In this document: positions 1-8,360 of the stretch, in pieces | Layout: each line of letters starts with the position of its first letter | How positions within the stretch are numbered: position 1 is the stretch's first letter | Origin: Fen-1364 sp049515135 | GTDB lineage: Bacteria; Spirochaetota; Spirochaetia; SZUA-6; Fen-1364 | Reading direction: 5' to 3' | Length of the DNA: 64,000 nt | Assembly: GCA_049515135.1 (NCBI GenBank) | Contig: JBEKUJ010000002.1 | Location: 1-64,000, forward strand | Made by a program: the position numbers and the translations under genes | The notes under the pieces: generated by a model | Told to the model about the DNA's origin: nothing | Seen by the model: only the letters and a program-made list of their open reading frames with translations | Database searches by the model: none

Positions 1-116
1 CTATGGAAGGCCATCTACCGTCCTCCTCTTGGGTCCCGGGTCTTCGAGGAATCCAGTATACGGCCACCAACCACTTGATCATCAACGCCTTCCGGGAACT
101 GCAGGGCGCATCATAA
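1..116 (+). CDS. C-terminal end of an unidentified protein (partial)
   Basis: The frame that begins at base 3 is open from the left edge to a TAA at 114-116 and ends in residues NAFRELQGAS. Only about 37 residues are visible. The ATG at 3 may be internal, because the true start probably lies outside the window. The stop is 7 nt from the stop of the convergent dehydrogenase gene, a spacing typical of two real genes meeting tail to tail. I do not recognise the family and assign no function. Confidence 0.4.
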   Translation, partial: MEGHLPSSSWVPGLRGIQYTATNHLIINAFRELQGAS

Positions 117-122
117 CAACTC

Positions 123-1496
123 CTAGCCCTGGCGCACCTCCCGTTCGATCCGGCCATAGATCGCCCTTTCCAGTCCCAGCTCATACGCAAGGTCGAAGGT
201 GGAGTAGCGTGAGCGCAAAAGCCGCGCGTTGCGGCACGGCAGAAGGCACAGCTCAGGGCTGATGCCCAGCTCGCGCGGAGAGAACGGGTAGTCGAGCGTC
301 GAAAGAAGCTGTACTGCCCCGCCAAGCTCCTCCAGCACGGGAAAGGCAAGCTCGAGGATTGCCTCCCGGGAGGCATCGAACCGCGACAGCCTTTCCGAGA
401 GGATCTTTCGGTTGAAGCTCCTCAACCCCATCTCGGTGCGGACTTTTTCCGCGTACGGTCGAAGTCCCGGTTCCAGGCTCGTCTCCCAGGGCGGCTCCGC
501 GTCGAAGGATTTGAGCCTGCCGGCGGTCTGCGGCCGGGATTCTGCGATTGACCGGTAGAAGCTCCTGTACCCCTGGAGGATCATCCTGCTGGCCACGCCA
601 ACCAGGATCCCGTGAAGATCGAAGCGCTCGACAGGCACAGCGTCGGCAATTTCCCAGAAGTGCGCGACAGTGTGCTCCGCCGACGCGGCCGGGCGCGAGC
701 CGCCCAGCGCCTGCATCGCGAAGCCGGAGGTGAGCACCGCATCGGTCATGGCGCGCGCGGCCTGCCGCGGGTTGTCCTTCAGGTGCCGGGCAGCGGACAG
801 GGCCAGGCGGGCCGACTCCAGGGCCGCGCTTGAGATGACCTGACAGTAGTGCTCACCGGTCATGATCCGCGACAGGTTCCAGTCGAGATATGCAAAGAAC
901 TTCGCCAAGAGGTCTCCGAGCCCGGCAAGGATCATCACCTGGGGCGCCTTCTCGATCACAGCGAGATCGCAGATGATGGTCTGCGAAACCGCTGCCGGAA
1001 CCGCGTTGTGAAAGCCTCCGACATGGATAGCAGCGGTGGAAGAGGAGAACGCGTCAACGGAAGCCGCGGTGGCTACGCACCAGTTCGCCACTCCGGTCTC
1101 CCAGGAGATCCTTTTCACCACGTCACTGATCACGCCGCTTCCCACTGAGACAAGGAGATCAGGGGATGCCGTCCTGACCTCCGCTGCCAGCTCCTCCACC
1201 AGCTCGGCGCTCGGGACAGGCCGGGGCTTGCCCGGCAGGATGCGGTTTCGGACCGAGGCCTTGAGGTAAGCCTTCCAGTCCGATCCGGCGGCACGCTCGG
1301 TGTTCTCATCGCTCAGCACCCAGACCGAGGCATTGGAACCGAGCTCACGGGCAAGGAGAGATGCCCCGACCTCAAGCGCCCCTTCTTCCACAATTACGTT
1401 CCGTACGGACACCGTGTGTGCGGCACCGCACGGGCAGGCGAAATGTCCCTGTGAATCGAAATGCGAGAGAAAGTCCCTGAATATGAATCTTTCCAC
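123..1496 (-). CDS. sn-glycerol-1-phosphate dehydrogenase-like (AraM/EgsA family)
   Basis: About 457 residues. It has the iron-alcohol-dehydrogenase-like fold signature of the AraM/EgsA family: an N-terminal Cys-containing CPCGAAHTV segment, a glycine-rich NAD site (VSVGSGVISDVVK), and an ATAASVDAFSS block followed by conserved His residues (EHTVAHFWEI, DLHGILVG) expected to bind metal. Family members reduce dihydroxyacetone phosphate to glycerol-1-phosphate. The start is uncertain. The frame extends upstream to an ATG at 1556 with a GGAAAAG motif, but family homology begins near the GTG at 1496, which sits 7 nt after a TATATT hexamer, so I chose the GTG. It diverges from the LarA-like gene. 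Its product in bacteria may feed an unusual polar lipid; that is inference. Confidence 0.82.
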   Translation of the reverse strand: MERFIFRDFLSHFDSQGHFACPCGAAHTVSVRNVIVEEGALEVGASLLARELGSNASVWVLSDENTERAAGSDWKAYLKASVRNRILPGKPRPVPSAELVEELAAEVRTASPDLLVSVGSGVISDVVKRISWETGVANWCVATAASVDAFSSSTAAIHVGGFHNAVPAAVSQTIICDLAVIEKAPQVMILAGLGDLLAKFFAYLDWNLSRIMTGEHYCQVISSAALESARLALSAARHLKDNPRQAARAMTDAVLTSGFAMQALGGSRPAASAEHTVAHFWEIADAVPVERFDLHGILVGVASRMILQGYRSFYRSIAESRPQTAGRLKSFDAEPPWETSLEPGLRPYAEKVRTEMGLRSFNRKILSERLSRFDASREAILELAFPVLEELGGAVQLLSTLDYPFSPRELGISPELCLLPCRNARLLRSRYSTFDLAYELGLERAIYGRIEREVRQG

Positions 1497-1503
1497 GGGC
1501 CGG

Positions 1504-1509
1504 AATATA
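1504..1509 (-). promoter_or_regulatory. Candidate -10 element immediately upstream of the G1P dehydrogenase start
   Basis: On the minus strand TATATT is followed by 7 nt and then the GTG start at 1496, with no Shine-Dalgarno. No good -35 is visible at 17 nt. The geometry matches the other leaderless candidates in this window, but the promoter alone is weak. Confidence 0.35.
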
Positions 1510-1606
1510 ACCCAACCGTGGTTGATGGTACACCAACCGGCCGTGCGCTTTTTCATGGCGAACTTTTCCAGTATTCTTGACTGTGGGGATGGGAGGGGAC
1601 TTGCAC

Positions 1607-2881
1607 ATGGCGACAGGAATCGGGAGCGCACAGGAAAGGCTTGCGGAAGCCGATATCCGCTCGATCGTGGAAAGGGGCATCCCTGTGCAGCTCATCGAGG
1701 GACGGCGTGTCCTTGTGCTCACCCCGGACCCGACGCGAACATGCCCCCTGCCCCTCATGGCGCGGGTCATGAGGGACATCGTCGGAAAGCGGGCATCGAG
1801 ACTGGATTTCATGATTGCTCTGGGGACCCACACGATCCTCAGCGACGAGAGAATCGATGCTCTGTTCGGGGTCCCGGCCGGGCAGAGAGAGAAGGAGTTC
1901 CCCGGCATCCGGTTCTTCAACCATCGCTGGGACCTGCCAACAACCCTGCGAAAGATCGGCACGATCTCGGCTGAGAGGATCGACTCCCTTTCGGGCGGTC
2001 TTTTTCACGAGAGCGTGGACATCGTCATCAATTCCGCTGTCTTCGAGTACGACCTCGTCCTGATCCTTGGTCCTGTCTTTCCCCATGAAGTGGTGGGGTT
2101 CTCGGGCGGGAACAAGTATCTGTTTCCCGGGATCTCGGGAGGGGATTTCCTCCATTTCTTCCATTGGCTCGGCGCTGTTGTGACGTGTCCTGAGATCATC
2201 GGCTACAAGACCACTCCCGTCCGGGCTCTTGTGGACATGGCTGCATCCCTTGTTCCCGTTCCCCGCGCATGCCTGGCCATGGTGGTGCGCCCTGACGGAG
2301 CGCTTGCCGGCCTGTTTGCCGGGACTCCGGAGGAGGCGTGGTCTGCTGCGGCTGATCTTTCGGCCCAGATCCACATCGTGTACAAGGAAAAGCCTTTCCA
2401 CACAGTCCTGGGCCGGGCCCCCGAGATGTACGATGAGCTGTGGACGGCCGGCAAGGTGATGTACAAGCTGGAGCCGGTTGTCGCGGCAGGCGGATGTCTC
2501 ATCATCCACGCGCCGCATGTGCGGGAAATCTCGCGCACATGGGGCCGCTACCTCGAGCGCACCGGCTACCATGTCCGTGACTGGTTCCTGGGCCGCATGG
2601 ATCAGTTTCGCGACATTCCCCGCGGCGTTCTGGCCCACTCCACGCATGTGCGAGGGATAGGCGCATGCGTGGACGGCGTGGAGAAGCCCCGCATCGATGT
2701 CGTGCTTGCAACGGGCATACCAGAGGAAACCTGCCGGAACGTCAACCTGGGCTATCTGGACCCGGCAGCGATTCGAGTGGAGGACTACCAGGGCAGGGAG
2801 GATGAAGGGGTGCTCTTCGTGGACCACGCGGGAGAGATTCTCCACAGGCTTGCAAGGGACAGGGCGGCTGCCGGCGCATGA
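1607..2881 (+). CDS. LarA-like nickel-dependent racemase family protein (DUF2088)
   Basis: 424 residues. It carries the LarA/DUF2088 landmarks in order: DPTRT (in place of DHTRP), ALGTHTILSDE with the catalytic-type His, and GFSGGNKYLFPGI containing the Lys position that holds the nickel-pincer nucleotide in lactate racemase. LarA enzymes interconvert 2-hydroxy-acid enantiomers by hydride transfer. The substrate here is unknown, and the DPTRT variant suggests it need not be lactate. The start is ATG 1607, preceded by a strong GGGAGGGG ribosome site; an upstream TTG at 1577 is less likely. The next gene overlaps by ATGA, so the two are probably translationally coupled. No larB/larC/larE cofactor genes are visible in the window. 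Confidence 0.8.
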   Translation: MATGIGSAQERLAEADIRSIVERGIPVQLIEGRRVLVLTPDPTRTCPLPLMARVMRDIVGKRASRLDFMIALGTHTILSDERIDALFGVPAGQREKEFPGIRFFNHRWDLPTTLRKIGTISAERIDSLSGGLFHESVDIVINSAVFEYDLVLILGPVFPHEVVGFSGGNKYLFPGISGGDFLHFFHWLGAVVTCPEIIGYKTTPVRALVDMAASLVPVPRACLAMVVRPDGALAGLFAGTPEEAWSAAADLSAQIHIVYKEKPFHTVLGRAPEMYDELWTAGKVMYKLEPVVAAGGCLIIHAPHVREISRTWGRYLERTGYHVRDWFLGRMDQFRDIPRGVLAHSTHVRGIGACVDGVEKPRIDVVLATGIPEETCRNVNLGYLDPAAIRVEDYQGREDEGVLFVDHAGEILHRLARDRAAAGA

Positions 2882-3645
2882 GCTCAGGCGCGCTCGTGCT
2901 CGATTTCGACGGGGTCATTTGCGACTCCATCGACGAGTGCTTCGTCAGCTCCTGGACCGCGTATTTCAACCTCTACCTGAAGCGGCATCCGGCGTACATG
3001 CCGGTCAGCCTTCGGCGGGACTTTGCTCATCTTCGGCCGCTGGTCAGGGGCGGGGCGGACTTCATGCTCATCCAGGAGATTCTTGACAAAGGGGAAAGCG
3101 TAACCCGACAGTCCGAGTTCGATGCCGTTGCGCGCGCGGCCGGGGATCGGAAGATGAAGATCTTCCACGAGCTCTTCTACCAGGCGCGCTCGGAGATGCT
3201 GGAAACAGACAGGGAATCATGGCTGGCCTTGAACAGGATCTATCCTCACGTGGCCTCCGCTTTTTCGCTGTTCCAGCGCAGCGCTCCAGTCTTCATCCTT
3301 TCTACAAAGAAGCCTGAGTTCATCGCCGAGATCCTCTCATCCCGGGGCATCTCGATGCCGAGGGAGAGAATCCTCTACAGCGGGTCGGAGAGAAAGCTCA
3401 AGATTGTGGAAGATGTCGGCATGACGGGCGGGTTCACCCAGGCCACGTTTATTGACGACCAGATCGATCACCTTTTGTGCGAAGACGCAGCCCCACCTGA
3501 TTCGTCCCGCAAGGGGCTCCCCCGCATCAGGCCTCTCCTGGCAACCTGGGGATACGTCAAGGACGAATGGCTCCGCGAGCCACTGCGCGTGCCGACTGTC
3601 ACGCCCCGTGACTTCCTGGCCCTTGTCCGGCGGGAGTTCGCGTGA
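2878..3645 (+). CDS. HAD-superfamily hydrolase
   Basis: 255 residues. The N-terminal motif LDFDGVICDS provides the nucleophile and general-acid Asp pair of HAD phosphatases. STKKPEFIAEIL resembles motif II (Ser/Thr) and the Lys region, and ATFIDDQIDH is motif IV with paired acids. The gene overlaps the LarA-like gene by ATGA, so both are probably made from one message. Given the neighbouring glycerol-1-phosphate dehydrogenase, a small phosphorylated metabolite is a reasonable substrate guess, but nothing in the sequence fixes it. The C-terminus (residues 215-255) extends beyond the core fold. Confidence 0.8.
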   Translation: MSSGALVLDFDGVICDSIDECFVSSWTAYFNLYLKRHPAYMPVSLRRDFAHLRPLVRGGADFMLIQEILDKGESVTRQSEFDAVARAAGDRKMKIFHELFYQARSEMLETDRESWLALNRIYPHVASAFSLFQRSAPVFILSTKKPEFIAEILSSRGISMPRERILYSGSERKLKIVEDVGMTGGFTQATFIDDQIDHLLCEDAAPPDSSRKGLPRIRPLLATWGYVKDEWLREPLRVPTVTPRDFLALVRREFA

Positions 3646-3748
3646 GCGCGGAGCGAGGGCGAAGAACCAAAGCTGTTCGGCATGAAAACGAAATACGGCA
3701 CATCCGATGGCGGTTCCCTATGACATCGTGATGCAAAGCGGCTCTCCA

Positions 3749-3816
3749 GGGATATGGCACCCCTTCCGAAAGTCTCACCTTGCCCCGCTGCGCAGCAAGT
3801 TTTCAGCAGGGGCATG
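3749..3816. repeat. Imperfect direct repeat, left copy, flanking the caspase gene
   Basis: The left copy shares an identical 14-bp core (3765-3778, TCCGAAAGTCTCAC) with 5522-5535. Recognisably similar flanks run from a GGGA at the left end to a CAG-rich GGCATG or GGCATG-like right end. The 3646-3890 stretch otherwise holds no gene. The repeat lies upstream of the caspase start and may mark one end of an inserted unit. Confidence 0.55.
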
Positions 3817-3890
3817 ATATAATTGTCTTCTCACCACGGCCCTGCGCGACGGCCATAATGTAGAATGACAAGAGCCACGGAGGAAAGAAA

Positions 3891-5480
3891 GTGAGAAAGC
3901 GAATAGTCGTTATGGGTGGGCACAAGTCAAGGGCAATCGCGGGACTTGTGCTGTCCGTAAGCCTCCTCTCGTGCGTAGCCGCCGGTGCTCAGGAACAACG
4001 GGTGGCGTTGGTGATCGGAAACGGGCGGTACCAACACAATGCGACCCTTGTCAATCCTCCCAACGACGCCGCCGACATGGCAGCTGCACTTAAAAAAGAT
4101 GGTTTCACCGTAACGCTTCTCACCGATGCGTCGCGCAAAGCCATGGAGCAAGCAGTGCGAGCTTTCGGCAACAGTCTGAAAAATCCCGATGCCATAGGAA
4201 TGTTTTACTACAGCGGACACGGTGCCCAGGTCGAGGGAGAGAACTATCTCATACCGGCGGATGCAGACATACAAGACGCCGACGAATTGGCCTATAACGC
4301 GGTGGATGCTGAATCGATATTGGCCAAGATGCGTTCGGCCGGGAACAAGATCAATATAGTGGTTCTGGACGCGTGTCGAGACAATCCATTCCCGGGTTCA
4401 TCTCGCTCCGCCGCGAAAGGCCTTGCGGTCGTCAAGGTCAAAGTGCCGGAATCGGTCATCGTGTATGCGACGGATCCGGGGTCTACGGCGTCAGACGGGA
4501 CAGGACGGAACAGCCCGTTCACCAAAGCGTTTCTTGAGAATATGGACGCCCCTGGCCAAGACATAACAGAAGTGATGAAGCGCGTCACCAGTCGAGTTCA
4601 AACTGACACGGACGGCAAGCAGACACCCTGGGTCAGCACGAATTTGACCAAGGATTTCTCCTTTAAGTCCACATCGGGCCCAAATGCGGCAACGCCCACG
4701 ATGACTGTCATGCGATTGTATGGCAGCCTAATGGTCACAGCGGCGACTGAAGGCACGCTGTATCTTGACGGCAAGGCTATGGGCGATGTCCCCGCAGGAG
4801 CGAGCGCGAAGCTCGATTCGGTGGAAGCGGGCAATCGGAGCCTGGAGCTCCGTTATGCTGACGGCCAAGTGGAGCAGCATACCGCGACGGTGCAAGCAGA
4901 AAGCGCGGCGAGTGTATCGTTTATTTACAGGAAGGCGCCACCGGTTCAGGGCGGGAGCGCGGTGCAGACGGACTTCTTCAAGCTGGCAAGAAATGGATCG
5001 CCACAGGAAGTACGGGCCGCTATCGACCAAGGTGCTGACGTAAATGCCCAAGACAAAGACGGAATGACCCCGCTGATATACGCAGCCCAGTACAACCTTA
5101 ACCCCGAGGTGATCACGATGCTTCTCGCAGCTGGCGCGTTGGTCGATGCTCGGAACCCTGAGGGATGGACTTACACTGAGAGTTGGACGCCGCTGATGTG
5201 GGCCGCAATGAAAAACCAGAATGCTGAGGTGATCTCCACGCTCCTGAAGGCCGGCGCGGATTGCAATGCACAGAGTCAGCGCCGCGGCCGCATAACCCCT
5301 CTTATGCTTGCGGCTAGGTACAACCCAAACCCCGAAGTGATTGTAATACTTCTGAAAGCTGGCGCAAATGCAAAGGTGATAAGCGAAGATGCGCATAAAA
5401 CGGCCTTTGACTACGCGCGGAACAATATAAAACTGATAGGTACCGATGCCTTGAAGCAACTCCAGGAAGCGTCAAAGTAG
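3891..5480 (+). CDS. Caspase-family (C14) peptidase with PEGA-like and ankyrin repeat domains
   Basis: 529 residues, exported. Residues 1-34 form a signal segment; cleavage after AGA or lipidation at LLSC are both possible. The p20 fold starts at RVALVIGNGRY. The catalytic dyad is His110 in YYSGHGAQ and Cys162 in VLDACRDNPF. Residues about 275-345 resemble a PEGA beta domain (GTLYLDGKAMGDVPAG). Residues about 360-525 hold at least three ankyrin repeats (GMTPLIYAAQ, SWTPLMWAAM, ITPLMLAARY). The start is GTG 3891 with GGAGG 7 nt upstream. Caspase-like proteases of this kind cut after basic residues in characterised bacterial and protist relatives. The exported location suggests an envelope or secreted role rather than cytosolic suicide. 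It sits alone between direct repeats in an otherwise conserved region, which suggests transfer. Confidence 0.9.
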   Translation: MRKRIVVMGGHKSRAIAGLVLSVSLLSCVAAGAQEQRVALVIGNGRYQHNATLVNPPNDAADMAAALKKDGFTVTLLTDASRKAMEQAVRAFGNSLKNPDAIGMFYYSGHGAQVEGENYLIPADADIQDADELAYNAVDAESILAKMRSAGNKINIVVLDACRDNPFPGSSRSAAKGLAVVKVKVPESVIVYATDPGSTASDGTGRNSPFTKAFLENMDAPGQDITEVMKRVTSRVQTDTDGKQTPWVSTNLTKDFSFKSTSGPNAATPTMTVMRLYGSLMVTAATEGTLYLDGKAMGDVPAGASAKLDSVEAGNRSLELRYADGQVEQHTATVQAESAASVSFIYRKAPPVQGGSAVQTDFFKLARNGSPQEVRAAIDQGADVNAQDKDGMTPLIYAAQYNLNPEVITMLLAAGALVDARNPEGWTYTESWTPLMWAAMKNQNAEVISTLLKAGADCNAQSQRRGRITPLMLAARYNPNPEVIVILLKAGANAKVISEDAHKTAFDYARNNIKLIGTDALKQLQEASK

Positions 5481-5505
5481 CGAGAAGGGTCTCACGAGGG
5501 GAAAA

Positions 5506-5575
5506 GGGACACGGTAGCCCCTCCGAAAGTCTCACGGCCCGCCGCCGAGCACGTTTCTAGCCCTCAGCAGGCATG
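5506..5575. repeat. Imperfect direct repeat, right copy, flanking the caspase gene
   Basis: This is the right-hand partner of 3749-3816. It has the same 14-bp core at 5522-5535 and similar flanks ending in AGCAGGCATG. An additional GTCTCAC occurs at 5489-5495. Together the copies bracket the caspase gene and its control region. Confidence 0.55.
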
Positions 5576-5627
5576 CCCTCCTTTTTTTGCCCGGGTGGTA
5601 TTAGGATTACGGGAAGGGAGGAAAAAA

Positions 5628-5873
5628 ATGGAGAGGACAATCACTGAGATCATCACGAGTGGGGGCGGATCCTATTTCATAGTGAAGTGGGATGATGATG
5701 ATGTATATGCGAGACAGCGACTTGAAACCGCGAGAGACAAGTTCATATTGGGAGTCGTCAATACAATCAGAATAGAGCCCCGGGCAGATGGCAGCTATGC
5801 CGTGAGTGGGCCAAATGAAAAGATACTTCAGCTCCGTGACGAGCTCTTGGAAAGTTGGGTCAACCAGAGATAA
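5628..5873 (+). CDS. Small hypothetical protein
   Basis: 81 residues, unrecognised. It begins MERTITEIITSGGGSYF, has a DDDD run near residue 25 and ends LLESWVNQR. It has no signal peptide or transmembrane segment and looks like a small soluble alpha/beta protein. The start is ATG 5628, supported by GGGAAGGGAGG directly upstream; an upstream GTG at 5595 lacks support. A T-run (5582-5588) precedes it. It is less GC-rich than its neighbours and lies inside the island between the caspase gene and the integrase remnant, so it may be cargo. Confidence 0.6.
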   Translation: MERTITEIITSGGGSYFIVKWDDDDVYARQRLETARDKFILGVVNTIRIEPRADGSYAVSGPNEKILQLRDELLESWVNQR

Positions 5874-6004
5874 GGCGCCGCACCTTCCAAACGAGCACAA
5901 GAAGGCCGTGCCAGAGCCCAGGCGGAAACCCTACACGCGGTCGGGAGGAAAAGAAGAAAAAGGCTCACCCTGTCAAGCTATTTCATCGAGAGGATTGCAA
6001 TCTC

Positions 6005-6217
6005 GAGGCTCTGGATGAAATCGGCGTCACGGCTGAGGAGCGCGGACGCCGGACTATCACTTTCCACTCCTGGCGGGCCTTTGCGAATACGTTCATGGTC
6101 GTGCGGGGGATCTCCGGGGAGAAGGTTCGGCAGCTCATCCGTCACGACAGCGAGGAAATGACCGGGCACTATTCTGATTTCCACCTTGAAATGCTATGTC
6201 TTACAGGGTTTTTTTAG
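6005..6217 (+). pseudogene. Tyrosine recombinase (phage-type integrase) C-terminal remnant
   Basis: The frame reads TITFHSWRAFANTF, then EKVRQLIRHDSEEMTGHY. This matches the C-terminal catalytic region of XerC/D-like integrases: the HxxR box (normally HSWRHFF, here HSWRAFA), the GH dipeptide region (here RHDS), and a terminal Tyr (GHYSDF). Everything N-terminal to about residue 50 of this frame is unrelated, so the catalytic N-terminal Arg and the arm-binding domains are missing. The end abuts and slightly overlaps the convergent glycosyltransferase. It looks like a decayed mobile-element enzyme marking the right edge of the island. Confidence 0.75.
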
Positions 6218-7403
6218 ATTGAAGGTGCGGGCGAAGAACCCTGCCCTTCCATTCGAATGGCCTCAGGGCGAATGCCCGCAAAGTGATGAAGACATAGAAG
6301 AAGGCAAAAAACACCAGGAACGGCAGGAACGTGATGAAGTAGCGCACCCTGTCCTTCCTCTGATAGAACCCGCCAATTGCGCCAAGAGTGCCAATGCTCA
6401 CAAAAGAGGTCAGCGAGAGGACAGTGATCCGCCAGTCGAGAAACCCAAGGGGGAGAAGAACCAGGCTCGCCGTCAGGTAGATCAGGACGACGAAAACATA
6501 AAAGAAGCGCGTGACGGGATCCTCGGAGAAGAGTCCTCCTGCATTCCATCTGGTATGCTGGTTCACGTAGTCGATCCAGCGTGCCTTGCAGACGGTGCGG
6601 GCCGCGCTTCCGAAAGTGACGTGCGCCCGCGGTTTCCATCCTGCCTTGCGGCAGACCGCGTCGAGAAGCATGGCGTCTTCCGTGACGGAATAGCCCAGCG
6701 CCCGAAACCCTCCGGTTGCCTTCACCGCTTCCGCCCGCACAGCTATGTTGTTTCCAAAGCATCCCGTTGCCAGTCCGACGCCGGCAGAACCGAGGTTGTA
6801 CTGGTTCAGGAGGGGCTGCTCGAATGCCTGGAAGCGCTGGAGGAAGCTTCCGTCAGGCTCCAGCTCGATGCGGCTCAGGACGACCCCGACTGAGGGGTCG
6901 CAAAAGCAGGCCAGCATCTCCTCCACCCAGCCGGGAGGAACGGTGCAATCCCCGTCCGTGAAGAGCAGCACGTCCCCCCTGCATGCCTGGAAGGCAAGAT
7001 CCAGGGCGGCCTGCTTTCCGGTAAGCCCCTGGGGCTCACTGACGTTGTGAATGACGCGCGCCCGATTGCCGCTGGCTGCGGCGAACTCATCGAGGAGCCT
7101 TCCCGTTGCATCGGTCGAACGGTCATCCACGAAAAGAAAGGTCACATCGGGGCTGGTCTGCGCCTGAAGCGACTCCAGCAGGTCAGGGAGCGTTGTCTCC
7201 TCGTTGCGCAGGGCAACGACCACTTCTGCGCGCAGGCCGGGCGACGAGCTGTGCCGTTGTTTCTGCCTTAGGGGTATGCCCGTACGGCCTACTCGCCTTC
7301 CCGCATCCAGGATGATAGTGCGCACAAGGCCGGCGGCAAGAACAAGGTGAAACGCCAGGATGACCGCGCTGTAAGCCGCATAGACGATCAGGAACGTCAG
7401 CAT
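6201..7403 (-). CDS. Membrane-associated family 2 glycosyltransferase
   Basis: 400 residues. An N-terminal transmembrane helix (residues 1-30) is followed by a GT-A domain. Motifs are VVVALRNEE, FVDDRSTDAT, FTDGDCTVP (DXD-type metal site), and a late EDAMLL plus QHTRWNAGG acceptor/catalytic region like the Q/RxxRW of processive enzymes. At least two more membrane helices lie near residues 290-370. The role is probably transfer of a sugar to a lipid or surface glycan. The start ATG 7403 has no SD; TTGTGA-17-TACCCT ends 10 nt upstream, so a very short leader is possible. Its last codons overlap the integrase remnant, so the native C-terminus may have been altered. Confidence 0.85.
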   Translation of the reverse strand: MLTFLIVYAAYSAVILAFHLVLAAGLVRTIILDAGRRVGRTGIPLRQKQRHSSSPGLRAEVVVALRNEETTLPDLLESLQAQTSPDVTFLFVDDRSTDATGRLLDEFAAASGNRARVIHNVSEPQGLTGKQAALDLAFQACRGDVLLFTDGDCTVPPGWVEEMLACFCDPSVGVVLSRIELEPDGSFLQRFQAFEQPLLNQYNLGSAGVGLATGCFGNNIAVRAEAVKATGGFRALGYSVTEDAMLLDAVCRKAGWKPRAHVTFGSAARTVCKARWIDYVNQHTRWNAGGLFSEDPVTRFFYVFVVLIYLTASLVLLPLGFLDWRITVLSLTSFVSIGTLGAIGGFYQRKDRVRYFITFLPFLVFFAFFYVFITLRAFALRPFEWKGRVLRPHLQSKKTL

Positions 7404-7471
7404 CGCGGAAGTCAGGGTAGCGAAAAGCCCTTCTTTTCACAAGCGCGGCAGCGCTGTACTATGAGCGGGAA

Positions 7472-8359
7472 ATGAATACGTTCGACAAGCTGCTGCAGGA
7501 TGAGAAGGTGCTCCTCCTCGATGGCGCATGGGGAACCGAGTTCTTCCAGCGGGGGCTCATGCCGGGGTGCCCTCCGGATGAATGGAACCTCACTCATCCG
7601 GAAATAGTCCAGGAGATCACCCGCGACTATCTCGACGCGGGCGCAAGAGTCATTCTCACCAACACCTTTGGAGCCAACCGGTTCCGGCTGGAGCCGCACG
7701 GGCTTTCGGACCGGGTCCGGGAGATCAACGCCAGGGCAGCAGCCCTTGCGCGAGGGGTCATGGCAGGAAACGCCCTTCTGGCAGGCGACATCGGCCCCAC
7801 GGCCCGGTTTCTCGCCCTGGGTGAGGTGAACGCAGAGGAGCTGCACGAGGTCTTCTCGGAGCAGGCCCGCGCCCTTGCCGAGGGAGGGGTGGACCTGATC
7901 GTCGTGGAGTCCATGACGGACGTAGAAGAGATGGCCGTAGCCGTCGCCGCCGCTGTCCAGGAAACGAGGCTTCCAGTTGTCGCAAGCATGACCTACAACC
8001 GCACGCCCCACGGCTATCGAACGATGATGGGCAACCCCCCCGAAGTCTGCGTCGGGAAGGCAGAGCAGGCGGGTGCCGCTGTCATCGGGGCCAACTGTGG
8101 CTCCGGCATAGAGGATTACGTTCCGCTGGCTCCCATCCTGCGAGGGCTCACGTCGCTTCCCCTGTGGGTCAAGGCGAATGCAGGCATTCCGCAGATTGTC
8201 GGGGGCAAAGTTACCTATCCCCTGACCGCGGAGCAGTACGCGTCTTTCGTTCCTTCCATCCTCGAGGTCGGTGTCAGCCTGATTGGCGGGTGCTGCGGGA
8301 CAAGCCCGTCCTTCATCCGCGAGATGCGGAAGGTGATCGCAGGCGTCCGGGGGTCATAG
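7472..8359 (+). CDS. Homocysteine S-methyltransferase family protein
   Basis: 295 residues, the single-domain TIM-barrel size. It shows LLDGAWGTEF at the start, ILTNTFGANR, and the zinc ligands Cys in IGANCGSG and the Cys pair in IGGCCGTSP. This is the Hcy-binding domain found at the MetH N-terminus and in BHMT/MmuM. It transfers a methyl group to homocysteine from a donor such as S-methylmethionine, betaine or, with partners, methylcobalamin. The donor cannot be told from sequence. The start ATG 7472 follows TACTAT (7457-7462) by 9 nt, so the message may have almost no leader. The acyltransferase gene follows one base after the stop. Confidence 0.88.
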   Translation: MNTFDKLLQDEKVLLLDGAWGTEFFQRGLMPGCPPDEWNLTHPEIVQEITRDYLDAGARVILTNTFGANRFRLEPHGLSDRVREINARAAALARGVMAGNALLAGDIGPTARFLALGEVNAEELHEVFSEQARALAEGGVDLIVVESMTDVEEMAVAVAAAVQETRLPVVASMTYNRTPHGYRTMMGNPPEVCVGKAEQAGAAVIGANCGSGIEDYVPLAPILRGLTSLPLWVKANAGIPQIVGGKVTYPLTAEQYASFVPSILEVGVSLIGGCCGTSPSFIREMRKVIAGVRGS

Positions 8360-8360
8360 G

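Noticed and set aside
1553..2845. 430-codon open frame on the minus strand
   Set aside because: It lies antisense to the LarA-like gene, whose motifs, ribosome site and coupling to the next gene are convincing. GC-rich DNA produces long shadow frames.
3749..5575. Integron attC sites around the caspase gene
   Set aside because: The repeats lack recognisable GTTRRRY and RYYYAAC boxes at their ends, so I call them only direct repeats.
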